Virus record (IMG/VR): IMGVR_UViG_3300001533_002283
Location: 1 to 64,000 of that record
DNA length: 64,000 bases
Strand: one strand, 5' to 3'
Origin: a virus
Under the pieces are notes generated by a model. The model was not told where the DNA came from. It ran no database searches and worked only from the letters and a program-made list of their open reading frames with translations. Both the position numbers and the translations under genes were made by a program. Below are positions 22,860-30,462 of the stretch, one piece after another; within the stretch, counting starts at the first letter, position 1, and every line of letters starts with the position of its first letter.

Positions 22860-23026
22860 GAGTTTTTAATTACCTCATCGGAAAAAACAACCCAATTAAT
22901 CCAAGCTAGTTTATCCCAAAGTGCGTGGCAAACAGGTGGCGGGTTGAATTTGTAATTCCCTTCATCATAGGCTTTTAAGACGATGACTGGCACCTCTTCT
23001 AGGGTTTTATAAAATTGCTTTTTCAT
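22856..23026 (-). CDS. Small hypothetical protein, 56 aa
   Basis: Short frame MKKQFYKTLEEVPVIVLKAY...INWVVFSDEVIKNS, overlapping the next gene by ATGA. The coupling and protein-like composition (Trp, Pro-Pro-Pro, Cys-His) support it as real. Confidence 0.65.
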   Translation of the reverse strand: MKKQFYKTLEEVPVIVLKAYDEGNYKFNPPPVCHALWDKLAWINWVVFSDEVIKNS

Positions 23027-23035
23027 ATTCCAATT

Positions 23036-23194
23036 TTACATTTTGCTGATATGAACATCTCGGCCAAGACTAATTAATTCTTTTGCCAGATCCACAGAAA
23101 TTCCGTGGTGCTCGGCAATTTTTTCAACAGTCAGATAATTATTAACCCAATCAAGATAAAAAGCATGGGCGAATTCTTTAGCGGATGTATTCAT
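23036..23194 (-). CDS. Small phage protein, 52 aa
   Basis: MNTSAKEFAHAFYLDWVNNYLTVEKIAEHHG... with a short HTH-like helix pair (VEKIAEHHGISVDLAKEL). AAACACCATG start context. Small proteins with this sequence plan are frequent in phage genomes without known role. Confidence 0.75.
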   Translation of the reverse strand: MNTSAKEFAHAFYLDWVNNYLTVEKIAEHHGISVDLAKELISLGRDVHISKM

Positions 23195-23242
23195 GGTGTT
23201 TTTTTGTTTAACCTCTATACACTAGCGCAAATCCCGCACAAA

Positions 23243-23419
23243 TCAATCAAAATATTCGGTAATCGTGGTGATTTTTTTAATAGTGAACTTCCAATTGGGA
23301 TAAACTCTCAATAAATCTTTTTTAGTTTTACGGGCTTCTTTTAGATCGGGTTCGGATCGCCAATGTTCTACATCATGATTTTCATAAATACGACAAACAA
23401 TGTATTCGTATTCTTTCAT
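23243..23419 (-). CDS. Small hypothetical protein, 58 aa
   Basis: Start MKEYEYIVCRIYEN lies two bases after the upstream stop; upstream in-frame ATG would overlap the previous gene. Basic centre KEARKTKKDLLRVYPNW. Confidence 0.65.
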   Translation of the reverse strand: MKEYEYIVCRIYENHDVEHWRSEPDLKEARKTKKDLLRVYPNWKFTIKKITTITEYFD

Positions 23420-23421
23420 AA

Positions 23422-23679
23422 TCAATTTTCCGAATAAATTTTTAGAGATTCCCAAGAAGGGAGTTGGTAAGCGCGACCTTGTTTGATTTCGCCGCGCCGG
23501 TATGCCATTTCTTTTTCATAAGACTTGCGCGAGACTAGAATATTTCCGTCAGAGGAATAAGGCAGATAACGCATTTCGGAACAAGAAACACCAAAATCAT
23601 CAATGAATTTATTTAGAGAGTTTTTCCAATTTTGCTTTGCCTCCTCTTCCTCTTTCACAATATCATTAATAGTTTTCAT
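23422..23679 (-). CDS. Hypothetical protein, 85 aa
   Basis: MKTINDIVKEEEEAKQNW start, placed just after the upstream stop. Acidic helix, then SCSEMRYLPYSSDGNILV. Function unknown. Confidence 0.65.
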   Translation of the reverse strand: MKTINDIVKEEEEAKQNWKNSLNKFIDDFGVSCSEMRYLPYSSDGNILVSRKSYEKEMAYRRGEIKQGRAYQLPSWESLKIYSEN

Positions 23680-23680
23680 T

Positions 23681-23893
23681 TCAATTTTCTCCCTTGATAT
23701 AAAACTCCTCTTCCTTCCCATTAAGTGTCACCCCGTCCCGCCAAGTCAAACCGATATAGTTTTCCCCGCGACCCCCGATGTTATAACCAATCAGGTAGCC
23801 ACCAGATTTGGTTTTAATAACGCGGTAAGCCTCATTTGCCCAACAAACGGTTTTACCTTCTTCAATGGCTTGTTTAATTTGTTGTAGATTCAT
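23681..23893 (-). CDS. Small phage protein (MNLxQIKxAI family), 70 aa
   Basis: MNLQQIKQAIEEGKTVCWANEAY...IGLTWRDGVTLNGKEEEFY: a widespread small phage protein type with a helical start and beta-rich rest. Role unknown. A 17-residue remnant with the same N-terminus lies at 24134-24187. Confidence 0.75.
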   Translation of the reverse strand: MNLQQIKQAIEEGKTVCWANEAYRVIKTKSGGYLIGYNIGGRGENYIGLTWRDGVTLNGKEEEFYIKGEN

Positions 23894-24132
23894 AGTGTAA
23901 AATTTTCGTCAACCATTAAGATTTTAACTGATTTATACTTCCAAACATCAAATTCCTCTTCAGTTCTAAATAAATAAGATGAAATTTGTTTGGGAGATAC
24001 TTCTGTTATGACTTCTAAAATTTCGCCATCTCCAGAATCGTGATTTACATAAACAATTATTTTATTAATGCCGTCAGGAATATCTCTAAAAAAGTCTTCT
24101 GGAGATTCCCTTTTTTTGATTTTCTTTTTCAT
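23890..24132 (-). CDS. Hypothetical protein, 80 aa
   Basis: Start taken as MKKKIKKRESPED (ATG 24132); a TTG nine codons upstream would read through the remnant ORF. Beta-rich (INKIIVYVNHDSGDGEIL). 4-bp overlap with the next gene. Confidence 0.65.
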   Translation of the reverse strand: MKKKIKKRESPEDFFRDIPDGINKIIVYVNHDSGDGEILEVITEVSPKQISSYLFRTEEEFDVWKYKSVKILMVDENFTL

Positions 24133-24133
24133 A

Positions 24134-24187
24134 CTATTCGGCTCGACAAGCTTCTTCAATGGCGGATTTAATTTCGGCGAGATTCAT
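24134..24187 (-). pseudogene. Truncated copy of the MNLxQIKxAI protein, 17 aa
   Basis: MNLAEIKSAIEEACRAE then stop. It matches the N-terminus of the gene at 23681-23893 (MNLQQIKQAIEEGK), has a normal ATCACCATCATG start context and lies in the same operon, so it looks like the stub of a deleted duplicate. Confidence 0.5.
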
Positions 24188-24198
24188 GATGGTGATTA

Positions 24199-24462
24199 TC
24201 AAAGTGTGTTTTTGTATTCTTCACAATACTCAGCCGGAATATTAATCCCGTAATAAGTCAAATCGTGGGCTAACATACTATCTTTGAAGCCCGTTTTCTT
24301 TTTTACGTATTCCCGCCAATCAATCCAAAAGCGATAACTATCATCATTTCCGCACGCCGTTGAATTTCCAACAATAGAGCCAGCGGGAATAACAATATCC
24401 CAGCCGTTAAAATTTACAGAGTATTCTTTAATTGTTTTCGCTTGTTTGTAAGATGTTTCCAT
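24199..24462 (-). CDS. Hypothetical protein, 87 aa
   Basis: METSYKQAKTIKEYSVNFNG...IVIPAGSIVGNSTACGNDDSYRFW: strand-rich with a Gly/Asn/Asp loop, ending YYGINIPAEYCEEYKNTL. No family recognised. Confidence 0.65.
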   Translation of the reverse strand: METSYKQAKTIKEYSVNFNGWDIVIPAGSIVGNSTACGNDDSYRFWIDWREYVKKKTGFKDSMLAHDLTYYGINIPAEYCEEYKNTL

Positions 24463-24516
24463 TTTGTTTAACAGTTAAGATAATAGAGGAAAATAAACGA
24501 AAGTCAAGGTATTTTC

Positions 24517-24813
24517 TTAAAATCCCGAACAAATGCGCATTGCTTCGGAATTGTTTCTCATCCCAAAAATATAAGAAACATTATTCGGAAGGGGTTTTGA
24601 AAAAACTATTTTACAAAGAGTGTTTGCAAAACCGTGGTGGTTTGGAGTTGCTTCAATGGGTGTCGCCCAATCATTATTTTCTCCATGATATACGGTGGCA
24701 AATCTTTTTTCTGAAACGGCTTTTTCCCATTCGGGTTTTAAAACAAACTCGGCGTGAAAAACAGGACCGAAATCCCGTTGCAGTTTTTTGAAAGTTATTC
24801 CTTTGTTTTTCAT
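24517..24813 (-). CDS. Hypothetical protein, 98 aa
   Basis: MKNKGITFKKLQRDFGPVFHAEFVL start; aromatic and basic, ending MRNNSEAMRICSGF. Probably monocistronic with the promoter-like sequence upstream of 24813. Function unknown. Confidence 0.65.
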   Translation of the reverse strand: MKNKGITFKKLQRDFGPVFHAEFVLKPEWEKAVSEKRFATVYHGENNDWATPIEATPNHHGFANTLCKIVFSKPLPNNVSYIFGMRNNSEAMRICSGF

Positions 24814-24857
24814 TACGAATAAGACAATAACAGACGGCGCGGGGAAAGCAAGAGAAT

Positions 24858-25046
24858 TTATTTATTTTTTCCAGATAAAACCGATTCTTTTCCGATGTTT
24901 CTCAAATCCATCAGAGCCAAAGATATAGCGGGAGGCAAATCGTATATTTCGTTCTCTGTGAATGTTTTATAGATTTCAATGCACCGTGCTCCCGCAAAGG
25001 TTTTTAAATCTTCCTTGCTGAATTTATGGTTATTTGTAGGGATCAT
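24858..25046 (-). CDS. Small hypothetical protein, 62 aa
   Basis: MIPTNNHKFSKEDLKTFAGARCIEIYK start; helical. No close neighbour overlap. Confidence 0.6.
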   Translation of the reverse strand: MIPTNNHKFSKEDLKTFAGARCIEIYKTFTENEIYDLPPAISLALMDLRNIGKESVLSGKNK

Positions 25047-25070
25047 GTGGGTGGATAGTTTTTTGTAATT

Positions 25071-25295
25071 TTATTCAATATTTATAGATTTTTCAACATC
25101 AGAAATTAAAAAAGACGTTCCACACGCGGAATTTTGCCCCATCTTGGCGAGTTTAACAACTCCCTGATTGTGCAAAACAAAATTAGAAACTACCCAAAGG
25201 CGGTCCCCGGTTTTAAATTGGCGGAGACGTTTACTCTCACCTTTGAAGAATATCGGGGTTTTAACCGTGATTGTTTGACCTTGGGAGAAGTTCAT
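25071..25295 (-). CDS. Small beta-rich hypothetical protein, 74 aa
   Basis: MNFSQGQTITVKTPIFFKG...FKTGDRLWVVSNFVLH: alternating strands consistent with a small barrel. Function unknown. Confidence 0.65.
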   Translation of the reverse strand: MNFSQGQTITVKTPIFFKGESKRLRQFKTGDRLWVVSNFVLHNQGVVKLAKMGQNSACGTSFLISDVEKSINIE

Positions 25296-25307
25296 CGGTT
25301 TAAAAAA

Positions 25308-25454
25308 TTATTTTTCAGATATAACTTCACTAAATTTTGCGAAAGGAATTTTTATTTTCATAAAATCAGATATAATCGCGTGCCTCTCATTAATAGAACG
25401 GTGCAATAAACGTTTGTTTATATTTTTTATTTCGTTGATTTGTTTTGTATTCAT
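25308..25454 (-). CDS. Small basic protein, 48 aa
   Basis: MNTKQINEIKNINKRLLHRS...FAKFSEVISEK; start context CCACACCATG, stop 12 bp before the next gene. Lys/Ile-rich helix. Confidence 0.6.
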   Translation of the reverse strand: MNTKQINEIKNINKRLLHRSINERHAIISDFMKIKIPFAKFSEVISEK

Positions 25455-25519
25455 GGTGTGGTTTCTTCTTAATTCGGTTAAGAATCTAGTGTTAACGGGG
25501 TGAAATCAAGAGATTTTAT

Positions 25520-25828
25520 TCAACATTCGTCCGCATCAATCAAAACCGCACTCGCCCCATGATTCTCATTATACCATTTTACGAAAAATTCCGCATCTTG
25601 ACGAGAAACGAACCAAATTTTATCCTCCGACCACTGATTTTTATAATCGGGTAAAAGCATCACACCTTTAACATTCCTTCCCTTAATCACCCAATCATAA
25701 TCATACCAACGGAAGCAATCAATTTTCGCCCTGTCTGGAATATCGCAGGAATGTCCTTGCCCGAAAATATAAGTTTTAATTTGCGGGTCAGTGTTTCTTT
25801 CTAAAAATTCTCGTCTTTTTTTATTCAT
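25520..25828 (-). CDS. Hypothetical protein, 102 aa
   Basis: MNKKRREFLERNTDPQIKTYIFGQG start; Trp/Tyr/Asp-rich with YDYDWVIKGRNVKGVMLLPDY, then WFVSRQDAEFFVKWY. It lies right behind a conserved-looking stem structure (25837-25946) that could control it. Confidence 0.7.
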   Translation of the reverse strand: MNKKRREFLERNTDPQIKTYIFGQGHSCDIPDRAKIDCFRWYDYDWVIKGRNVKGVMLLPDYKNQWSEDKIWFVSRQDAEFFVKWYNENHGASAVLIDADEC

Positions 25829-25836
25829 AAATATTT

Positions 25837-25946
25837 TTCAGAGGAGCGGGCTACTGTCGATCTTAATGGGTATTGATTGATACTATCTTTCTCAAGGTTT
25901 CAGATTTCCCGCTCGGTCCCAAACCTTTTTTCCTTTTCTCTGAAAA
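25837..25946 (-). promoter_or_regulatory. Structured leader candidate upstream of the 102-aa gene
   Basis: Nested inverted repeats: TTTTCAGAG with CTCTGAAAA closes a 110-nt domain, and GAGCGGG with CCCGCTC lies inside it. The minus-strand RNA would present an A/G-rich internal loop (GGTTTGGGACC, TACCCATTAAGATCG). It fills the whole gap between two genes. No known riboswitch class is recognised. Confidence 0.5.
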
Positions 25947-26339
25947 TTAAATAAAGACAATCTCTTTTTTATACTTGTCTTCTAGGTCGCACCATTTCCT
26001 CCGATATTCAAAAACGCTCATTTTAATTTCACCATCAGGGGTGTAAACAGTTACTTCACCATCTTTACTTTTCGCGCCCATTTCCCCTTCTTTTAATTCA
26101 ACTGGAATAGGTTGAAAACAGGCCGCAACGCCAATCAAATGTTTAACCGCCTCTGTTTTGGTTTTAAAAAACTTATTCTGAGTAATATCGGGCGGAAAAT
26201 ATGCGAGCCAATCATTACCCCAATTCAAATGATAATTAACCTCACCGATTTTCTTCTCATTTTGAAAAATGGAAGACTCTTCTTTGTTGTGCGTAACAAC
26301 CTTAATGTTTTCGGGATAGGGAGATATGGAGTGTTTCAT
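25947..26339 (-). CDS. Hypothetical protein, 130 aa
   Basis: MKHSISPYPENIKVV start; a WGNDWLAYFPPD segment then a helix (KTEAVKHLIGVAACF) and a beta-rich end with EVTVYTPDGEIKM. Followed by the structured leader of the next gene. Function unknown. Confidence 0.7.
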   Translation of the reverse strand: MKHSISPYPENIKVVTHNKEESSIFQNEKKIGEVNYHLNWGNDWLAYFPPDITQNKFFKTKTEAVKHLIGVAACFQPIPVELKEGEMGAKSKDGEVTVYTPDGEIKMSVFEYRRKWCDLEDKYKKEIVFI

Positions 26340-26380
26340 GATTTAAAACATAACACGAATAAGGGCGAATGCAAGGATTT

Positions 26381-26689
26381 TTATCCTGTTTTATGTTTAA
26401 TCCTCAACTCTTTAGCCAAAGCATTAACATCTCTAACATGAGAATATTTCAAATAGATTTCTTCCCAACTAACAGGAAAACCTAATGGCCCTAATTCCCG
26501 CCAATTTTTAACAATCGCCTGTTTAAGTTTGTCATTTTTAAGTGCGCGCCTCATTAGCGCGACAATAACTGCGTCACCGTCAAACATTTCAAAACAGTTG
26601 TCGAAATTGCGCGATTTAATATTTTTAAGGAAGCATTGAACGGCGTAGTTAACGCGATATTGAAAAGCTTCTGGATCAGTTGTCTTCAT
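26381..26689 (-). CDS. Hypothetical helical protein, 102 aa
   Basis: MKTTDPEAFQYRVNYAVQCFL start; Leu/Arg-rich helices, ending VNALAKELRIKHKTG. Nine bases from the upstream gene's stop. Confidence 0.65.
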   Translation of the reverse strand: MKTTDPEAFQYRVNYAVQCFLKNIKSRNFDNCFEMFDGDAVIVALMRRALKNDKLKQAIVKNWRELGPLGFPVSWEEIYLKYSHVRDVNALAKELRIKHKTG

Positions 26690-26698
26690 TTTGTTTTT

Positions 26699-27004
26699 TT
26701 ACTCCTTAATCTCCAAAACTTCTTTAATCGCTCGGTTTAAATTGTGTTCCTGTTTATTGTTAATGACATACGTGGGCCACAATCCCGGCCAAATAACAGA
26801 AATGCCGATTGATTTAAGAATATTTTCAACTTCATCGGTTAAACCCTGATATTTCTTTTCATATTCCGCCCGCTCTTTTTCAGGAATTTTCCCGTCATTG
26901 GCTTTTTCGTAATTTTTAATGGACTTTTCCAACTTTCGATTTACAAAACCAATAAATTCAACACGTTTCCAAGGATCGCGGAGAGAGTCTTTTGTGATAA
27001 TCAT
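26699..27004 (-). CDS. Hypothetical protein, 101 aa
   Basis: Start set at MIITKDSLRDPWKRVEF (ATCACCATG context); a coiled-coil-like stretch (ENYEKANDGKIPEKERAEY region), then SIGISVIWPGLWPTYV. No family recognised. Confidence 0.65.
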   Translation of the reverse strand: MIITKDSLRDPWKRVEFIGFVNRKLEKSIKNYEKANDGKIPEKERAEYEKKYQGLTDEVENILKSIGISVIWPGLWPTYVINNKQEHNLNRAIKEVLEIKE

Positions 27005-27058
27005 GGTGATTAGGATTAAACTATAGATCAAGCCAGCCGCTAATTCAAGTCTTTTCTT

Positions 27059-27283
27059 TCAAAATTTCCTGATTTTTATACGGAATACAATCTTCTTTTT
27101 ATACGGAATACAATCTTCTGACATATTATAAATCATATTGGAAAACTCCCCCATCTTAATTCGCGCGTGGTATCCCTCTCGGCGCAAGTCGGAATCAATA
27201 GACAGTTCTTGTTCAATATCGAAAATTAATTCAGAGGCTTGCTGAATTTTCTTCCGCATTTCTTCTTTGGTTAGGTTTTTCAT
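27059..27283 (-). CDS. Hypothetical protein, 74 aa, C-terminus altered by a tandem duplication
   Basis: MKNLTKEEMRKKIQQASELI start; helical. A 23-bp tandem duplication (27073-27118) lies in the last codons. As it stands the end reads DCIPYKKKIVFRIKIRKF; removing one copy would give DCIPYKNQEILKEKT and a stop 13-15 bases further on. The mutation therefore looks recent. Confidence 0.7.
   Translation of the reverse strand: MKNLTKEEMRKKIQQASELIFDIEQELSIDSDLRREGYHARIKMGEFSNMIYNMSEDCIPYKKKIVFRIKIRKF
27073..27118. repeat. 23-bp perfect tandem duplication
   Basis: Units 27073-27095 and 27096-27118 are identical (core TATACGGAATACAATC). The length is not a multiple of three, so it shifts the frame of the host gene. 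Confidence 0.9.
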
Positions 27284-27286
27284 AAA

Positions 27287-27535
27287 TCAACCCTTATAAA
27301 CAATTTTGTCATCTTCTTCAAGAATACTCATGTCAATCAAATATTCTATTAATCCGCTCATATCCGCGTTATGCTTCATAAAACCATCCTCTATAATCCT
27401 CAAGGGTTCGATATTCCCATCCTCATCCTCATTGGAGATTTCAAAAACAGTTTTTCCGGTATCTGCATTTTCAACATGCGCTTTATAAGTCCCGCGCTCG
27501 TCTAAATCGACAATATAATAATAGGTTGTTTTCAT
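27287..27535 (-). CDS. Acidic hypothetical protein, 82 aa
   Basis: MKTTYYYIVDLDERGTYKAHV start; beta N-terminal half, then acidic helix ending ILEEDDKIVYKG. Typical of small phage proteins interacting with host targets, but no motif is decisive. Confidence 0.65.
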   Translation of the reverse strand: MKTTYYYIVDLDERGTYKAHVENADTGKTVFEISNEDEDGNIEPLRIIEDGFMKHNADMSGLIEYLIDMSILEEDDKIVYKG

Positions 27536-27578
27536 GATTAGTGGGATTAACTAAAGAGTGACAGAAATCTGCTAAAAA

Positions 27579-28133
27579 TCAAGCCTTTTCTTCCGTATTT
27601 TTTAACAAATCTTCCTCATTATATTCAACCAACGTCCGATCAATCTTGCCAAAATCACGCGGGTTAAAATAAACGGAAACCCCATATTTGTTATTCTGAC
27701 TATACGCATATTCATATCCCAAAACGGGCCACTTATATTTTTTAAATTCCTCCTCTTCGACTTCAATCCCAATGGAGAAACCAACTTTGCCAAACCCATT
27801 ATATCGACGCTCTTTTTCTTCATAATCAAAACGCAAAGCCTCTTCGTTCGCCTCAATTTCTGGAAAGAAAAAGTTAGCTATCACTTCATCAGTCCCGCCG
27901 CCCGAAGTTGAGGAATGGCCGTTGAAACGAGGATATTTAATTAGATAACCACGGTCTTTCTCATCGTTTAATTTCCAACTGGCATTCACAATCAACCAGT
28001 TTTCTTTCGTGATTTGCATGGAAAAATGGGTGATTTGAAACCCCATATCTTTTTCCATGATATCTTTGGAGTCGGCATCCCACTCAAAAAACGGGTGAAT
28101 TGATTCTACGGGGATTATAACTTGTGTGTTCAT
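27579..28133 (-). CDS. Hypothetical protein, 184 aa (paralogue of 45592-46068)
   Basis: MNTQVIIPVESIHPFFEWD start. Shared with the 158-aa protein at 45592-46068: TKENWLIVNASW against TSENWLVLYASW, FFPEIE against CFPELK, and VSVYFNPRDFGKI against VSVYFSPRGFGKI. Beta-rich with repeated aromatic motifs. The duplication implies a phage-specific family with divergent targets; function unknown. Confidence 0.75.
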   Translation of the reverse strand: MNTQVIIPVESIHPFFEWDADSKDIMEKDMGFQITHFSMQITKENWLIVNASWKLNDEKDRGYLIKYPRFNGHSSTSGGGTDEVIANFFFPEIEANEEALRFDYEEKERRYNGFGKVGFSIGIEVEEEEFKKYKWPVLGYEYAYSQNNKYGVSVYFNPRDFGKIDRTLVEYNEEDLLKNTEEKA

Positions 28134-28135
28134 AA

Positions 28136-28399
28136 CTAATATAGGTTTTCAGAAAATAACTGTGTTTCATCGCCGCCGACCCGCCTCTTTATTTGTCCAT
28201 TCTGTTTTGCGACGACAAGGGCATCTTCTCTAGTGTAAAAATTCCCCCTCTGATCTATAAAACCTTGTTCGCACCCTTTCCACCAATCCGGTCCTTCGCT
28301 TGCCTTAATTTGTGCCCGCATGATTGAATCGTAATGCCGCGCCCCGCAAACGATACGGTTTTCTTTTCGGTTGGCCGCGCAAACTATGAATGGATTCAT
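28136..28399 (-). CDS. Conserved phage protein, 87 aa
   Basis: MNPFIVCAANRKENRIVCGARHYDSIM...QGFIDQRGNFYTREDALVVAKQNGQI...LFSENLY. I recognise this as a recurring small protein of phages and gut bacteria with GARH, QGFIDxRGxFxTRE and SENLY signatures; it has no settled function. AACACCAAATG start context. The IS607-type element lies directly upstream, so its native promoter is probably displaced. Confidence 0.75.
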   Translation of the reverse strand: MNPFIVCAANRKENRIVCGARHYDSIMRAQIKASEGPDWWKGCEQGFIDQRGNFYTREDALVVAKQNGQIKRRVGGDETQLFSENLY

Positions 28400-28492
28400 T
28401 TGGTGTTAAAAACATTTATTTGAATTATTAGTTTTCATAAGTTTTTATCAATTTTTATTTCACAATCTTGTTATTTTTATGTATTAGTGAAT

Positions 28493-29065
28493 ATGAAATT
28501 AAGTGGATGGGCAAAACAAAAGGGAATTCATTATCAAACAGCTTGGAAATGGTTTAAGGCTGGAAAGATAGAAGGGGCTTATGCTACTAGTGATGGGACT
28601 ATATTCGTGGAATCTTTGGAAGAAGTCAAGAAAAAAGAAAAATTTTGCATAGTTTATGCGAGGGTTTCTAATTTTTCCAGAAAAAAGGAATTGGATTATC
28701 AAGTAAAAAGATGTGAAGATTTTGCTTCTAATGCCGGAATAGTGGTTGATAAATCCTTAAAAGAAGTTGCCTCTGGGATGAACGAAAATAGAAAGATTTT
28801 TTGGAAAATGTTAGAGTCCAACCCCTCTCTTATAATTGTTGAGAACAAAGACAGGCTTTCGCGCTTTGGATTCAGCTACATCGAAAAATTACTTAAAAAA
28901 CATGGGTGTGAAATTTTGGTTATTAACAAAGCGCAGGAAGATCAAGAGGATTTGGTAAAAGACCTAGTTTCTATTATTTACTCTTTTTGCGCAAGACTTT
29001 ATGGAATGAGACGGGCGAAAAATAAAGCGGATAAATTTAAACAAATTTTAAAGGCCAATGATTAG
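28493..29065 (+). CDS. tnpA: IS607-family serine recombinase TnpA
   Basis: 190 aa from ATG 28493 (MKLSGWAKQKGIHYQTAW); a GTG two codons earlier is less likely. N-terminal MerR-like HTH (WKWFKAGKIEG), then the serine-resolvase catalytic domain: IVYARVSNFSRKKELDYQ with the nucleophilic Ser in ARVS, and IVENKDRLSRFGF with the conserved Arg. It catalyses excision and insertion of the transposon through a circular intermediate. It overlaps tnpB by 8 bp. Confidence 0.92.
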   Translation: MKLSGWAKQKGIHYQTAWKWFKAGKIEGAYATSDGTIFVESLEEVKKKEKFCIVYARVSNFSRKKELDYQVKRCEDFASNAGIVVDKSLKEVASGMNENRKIFWKMLESNPSLIIVENKDRLSRFGFSYIEKLLKKHGCEILVINKAQEDQEDLVKDLVSIIYSFCARLYGMRRAKNKADKFKQILKAND

Positions 29066-30329
29066 AGCGGTAAAATTAACTAATAAGTTTGCGAATCGTG
29101 GGAAAAACGATTCGTTGAATGCTTTTCTTCGTGAATATCGTAGAGTTGCGAATGAACTGGTTGATTTTTATTGGAAAAACGGACTGTGTTTCGACGGAAA
29201 AGTTTTTTGCGTGGAGCATCAGGAATATAGCTTTCCAACGATGCTAGACAAAGATCAACTTCCTAAGGGTCTAAATTCTTTTCTTTCTGCGCGAGCTATA
29301 AAATGTTTGTCTACACAGGTTTGTGGCATCATAAATGGACTGTTCGCAAAAAGAAAAAAGCAAATTTTTATCAGAGATAAACTAATAAAAGAAGGAAAAA
29401 GAGTTCCAGAAAAGCTTTTAAAAAATATCAATGGATTATTATCGAAACCAGATTGCTCCAAGATTAACGCCGAACTAAATTCTATTTGTTGTGAATTTGA
29501 AAAATCCGAAAAGACTTGTTTTGATGGGTTTTTAACTTTGTTTAGCTTACGCAACGATATAAGAGGGTCAAAAATAATTATTCCAATAAAATTTCATAGG
29601 AATTATAATAAGTGGGCGGCGAGGGGGACTCTTTTAGCTTCGTTTCTTATTTCAGAAATAAATTCTCAATTTAGGTTTCAACTAAAAACAAGCAAAAAGG
29701 AAAAAGGTGTCACTGTTGGAGCAGACCAAGGATTAAAAACCGTTCTAACCCTTAGTAATGAAAAAGTTACACCTAGAGAAAATAAACACGGGCAATCCCT
29801 AGATAGTATTATTGATAAGTTAGCAAGAAAAAAGAAAGGATCGGGCGCTTTCGGAAAGGCTCAGGCACACAGAAAAAACTTTATTAATTGGTCAATAAAT
29901 CAATTAAATTTTAGCGACATCAAACAAATAAACTTGGAAAAAGTCGTTAATATAAACTTTGGCAAGCGGGTATCTAGAAAAATGCAAGCTTGGACAAACA
30001 CGGGCATCAGAGACAAAGTGATTAGTAGGGCGGAAGAGCATGACGTTCATGTTGTTTTGCAAGACTGCACTTACAAAAGTCAAAGATGCAGCGCCTGCGG
30101 ATCGGTTCGTAAAGCCAATCGTAAGGGGAAGAGATATGAGTGTAAAAATTGCGGAAACGCAATAGACGCGGATTTAAATGCCGCGAAAAACCACGAAATA
30201 TCTTTACCCCCGTTGCCTTGGGGAATACGAAATAAAAAGCTAAATATGAAAAACGGTTTCTTTTGGAGATCGGATGGAATATTTAATTTTAATGGAGAGG
30301 CACTTACAGTTCCTTTTTCCGAAAAATAA
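29058..30329 (+). CDS. tnpB: RNA-guided nuclease TnpB of the IS607-type element
   Basis: 423 aa. RuvC-like triad visible: VGADQGLK (Asp), INLEKVVNI (Glu) and DADLNAAKN (Asp). A zinc ribbon lies between the last two (CSACGS...CKNCGN). TnpB uses an RNA from the transposon's right end to cut empty target sites and so promotes transposon retention. All catalytic residues appear intact, so the protein may be active. Length is typical. Confidence 0.92.
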   Translation: MIRAVKLTNKFANRGKNDSLNAFLREYRRVANELVDFYWKNGLCFDGKVFCVEHQEYSFPTMLDKDQLPKGLNSFLSARAIKCLSTQVCGIINGLFAKRKKQIFIRDKLIKEGKRVPEKLLKNINGLLSKPDCSKINAELNSICCEFEKSEKTCFDGFLTLFSLRNDIRGSKIIIPIKFHRNYNKWAARGTLLASFLISEINSQFRFQLKTSKKEKGVTVGADQGLKTVLTLSNEKVTPRENKHGQSLDSIIDKLARKKKGSGAFGKAQAHRKNFINWSINQLNFSDIKQINLEKVVNINFGKRVSRKMQAWTNTGIRDKVISRAEEHDVHVVLQDCTYKSQRCSACGSVRKANRKGKRYECKNCGNAIDADLNAAKNHEISLPPLPWGIRNKKLNMKNGFFWRSDGIFNFNGEALTVPFSEK

Positions 30330-30356
30330 AGAAATTGATATTTACTTATCAAATTT

Positions 30357-30458
30357 CTAACTGTTGGTAATTCTATATGGAGATAATTTAACTTCACGAA
30401 AACCCAATTGAGAGGAAGTTTCGGCGAGAGAAAAAGGTGGGGCGAGTTTGTCACTCAT
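30357..30458 (-). pseudogene. Truncated gene at the transposon edge, 33 codons
   Basis: MSDKLAPPFSLAETSSQLGFREV... starts six bases after the upstream stop, in normal operon position, but ends almost at the TnpB gene in sequence not resembling a natural C-terminus (SPYRITNS). It is probably the N-terminus of a gene interrupted by the IS607 insertion; the other half is not found in the left flank. Confidence 0.55.
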
Positions 30459-30462
30459 TTTA

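Larger units (their letters stand above)
28400..30356 (+). mobile_element. IS607-type transposon (TnpA serine recombinase + TnpB)
   Basis: It inserts on the plus strand into a minus-strand operon, between the gene at 28136-28399 and a truncated ORF at 30357-30458. TnpA and TnpB overlap by 8 bp, the normal IS607 arrangement. The ends are not precisely defined; IS607 elements lack terminal inverted repeats, so none are expected. The 3' end after TnpB would encode the guide RNA end. GG dinucleotides at about 28401 and 30377 are candidate junctions. Confidence 0.8.

Noticed and set aside
25837-25946. Known riboswitch classes for the nested-stem leader
   Set aside because: The conserved cores of TPP, SAM, preQ1 and THF classes were not recognised; left as unknown structured leader.
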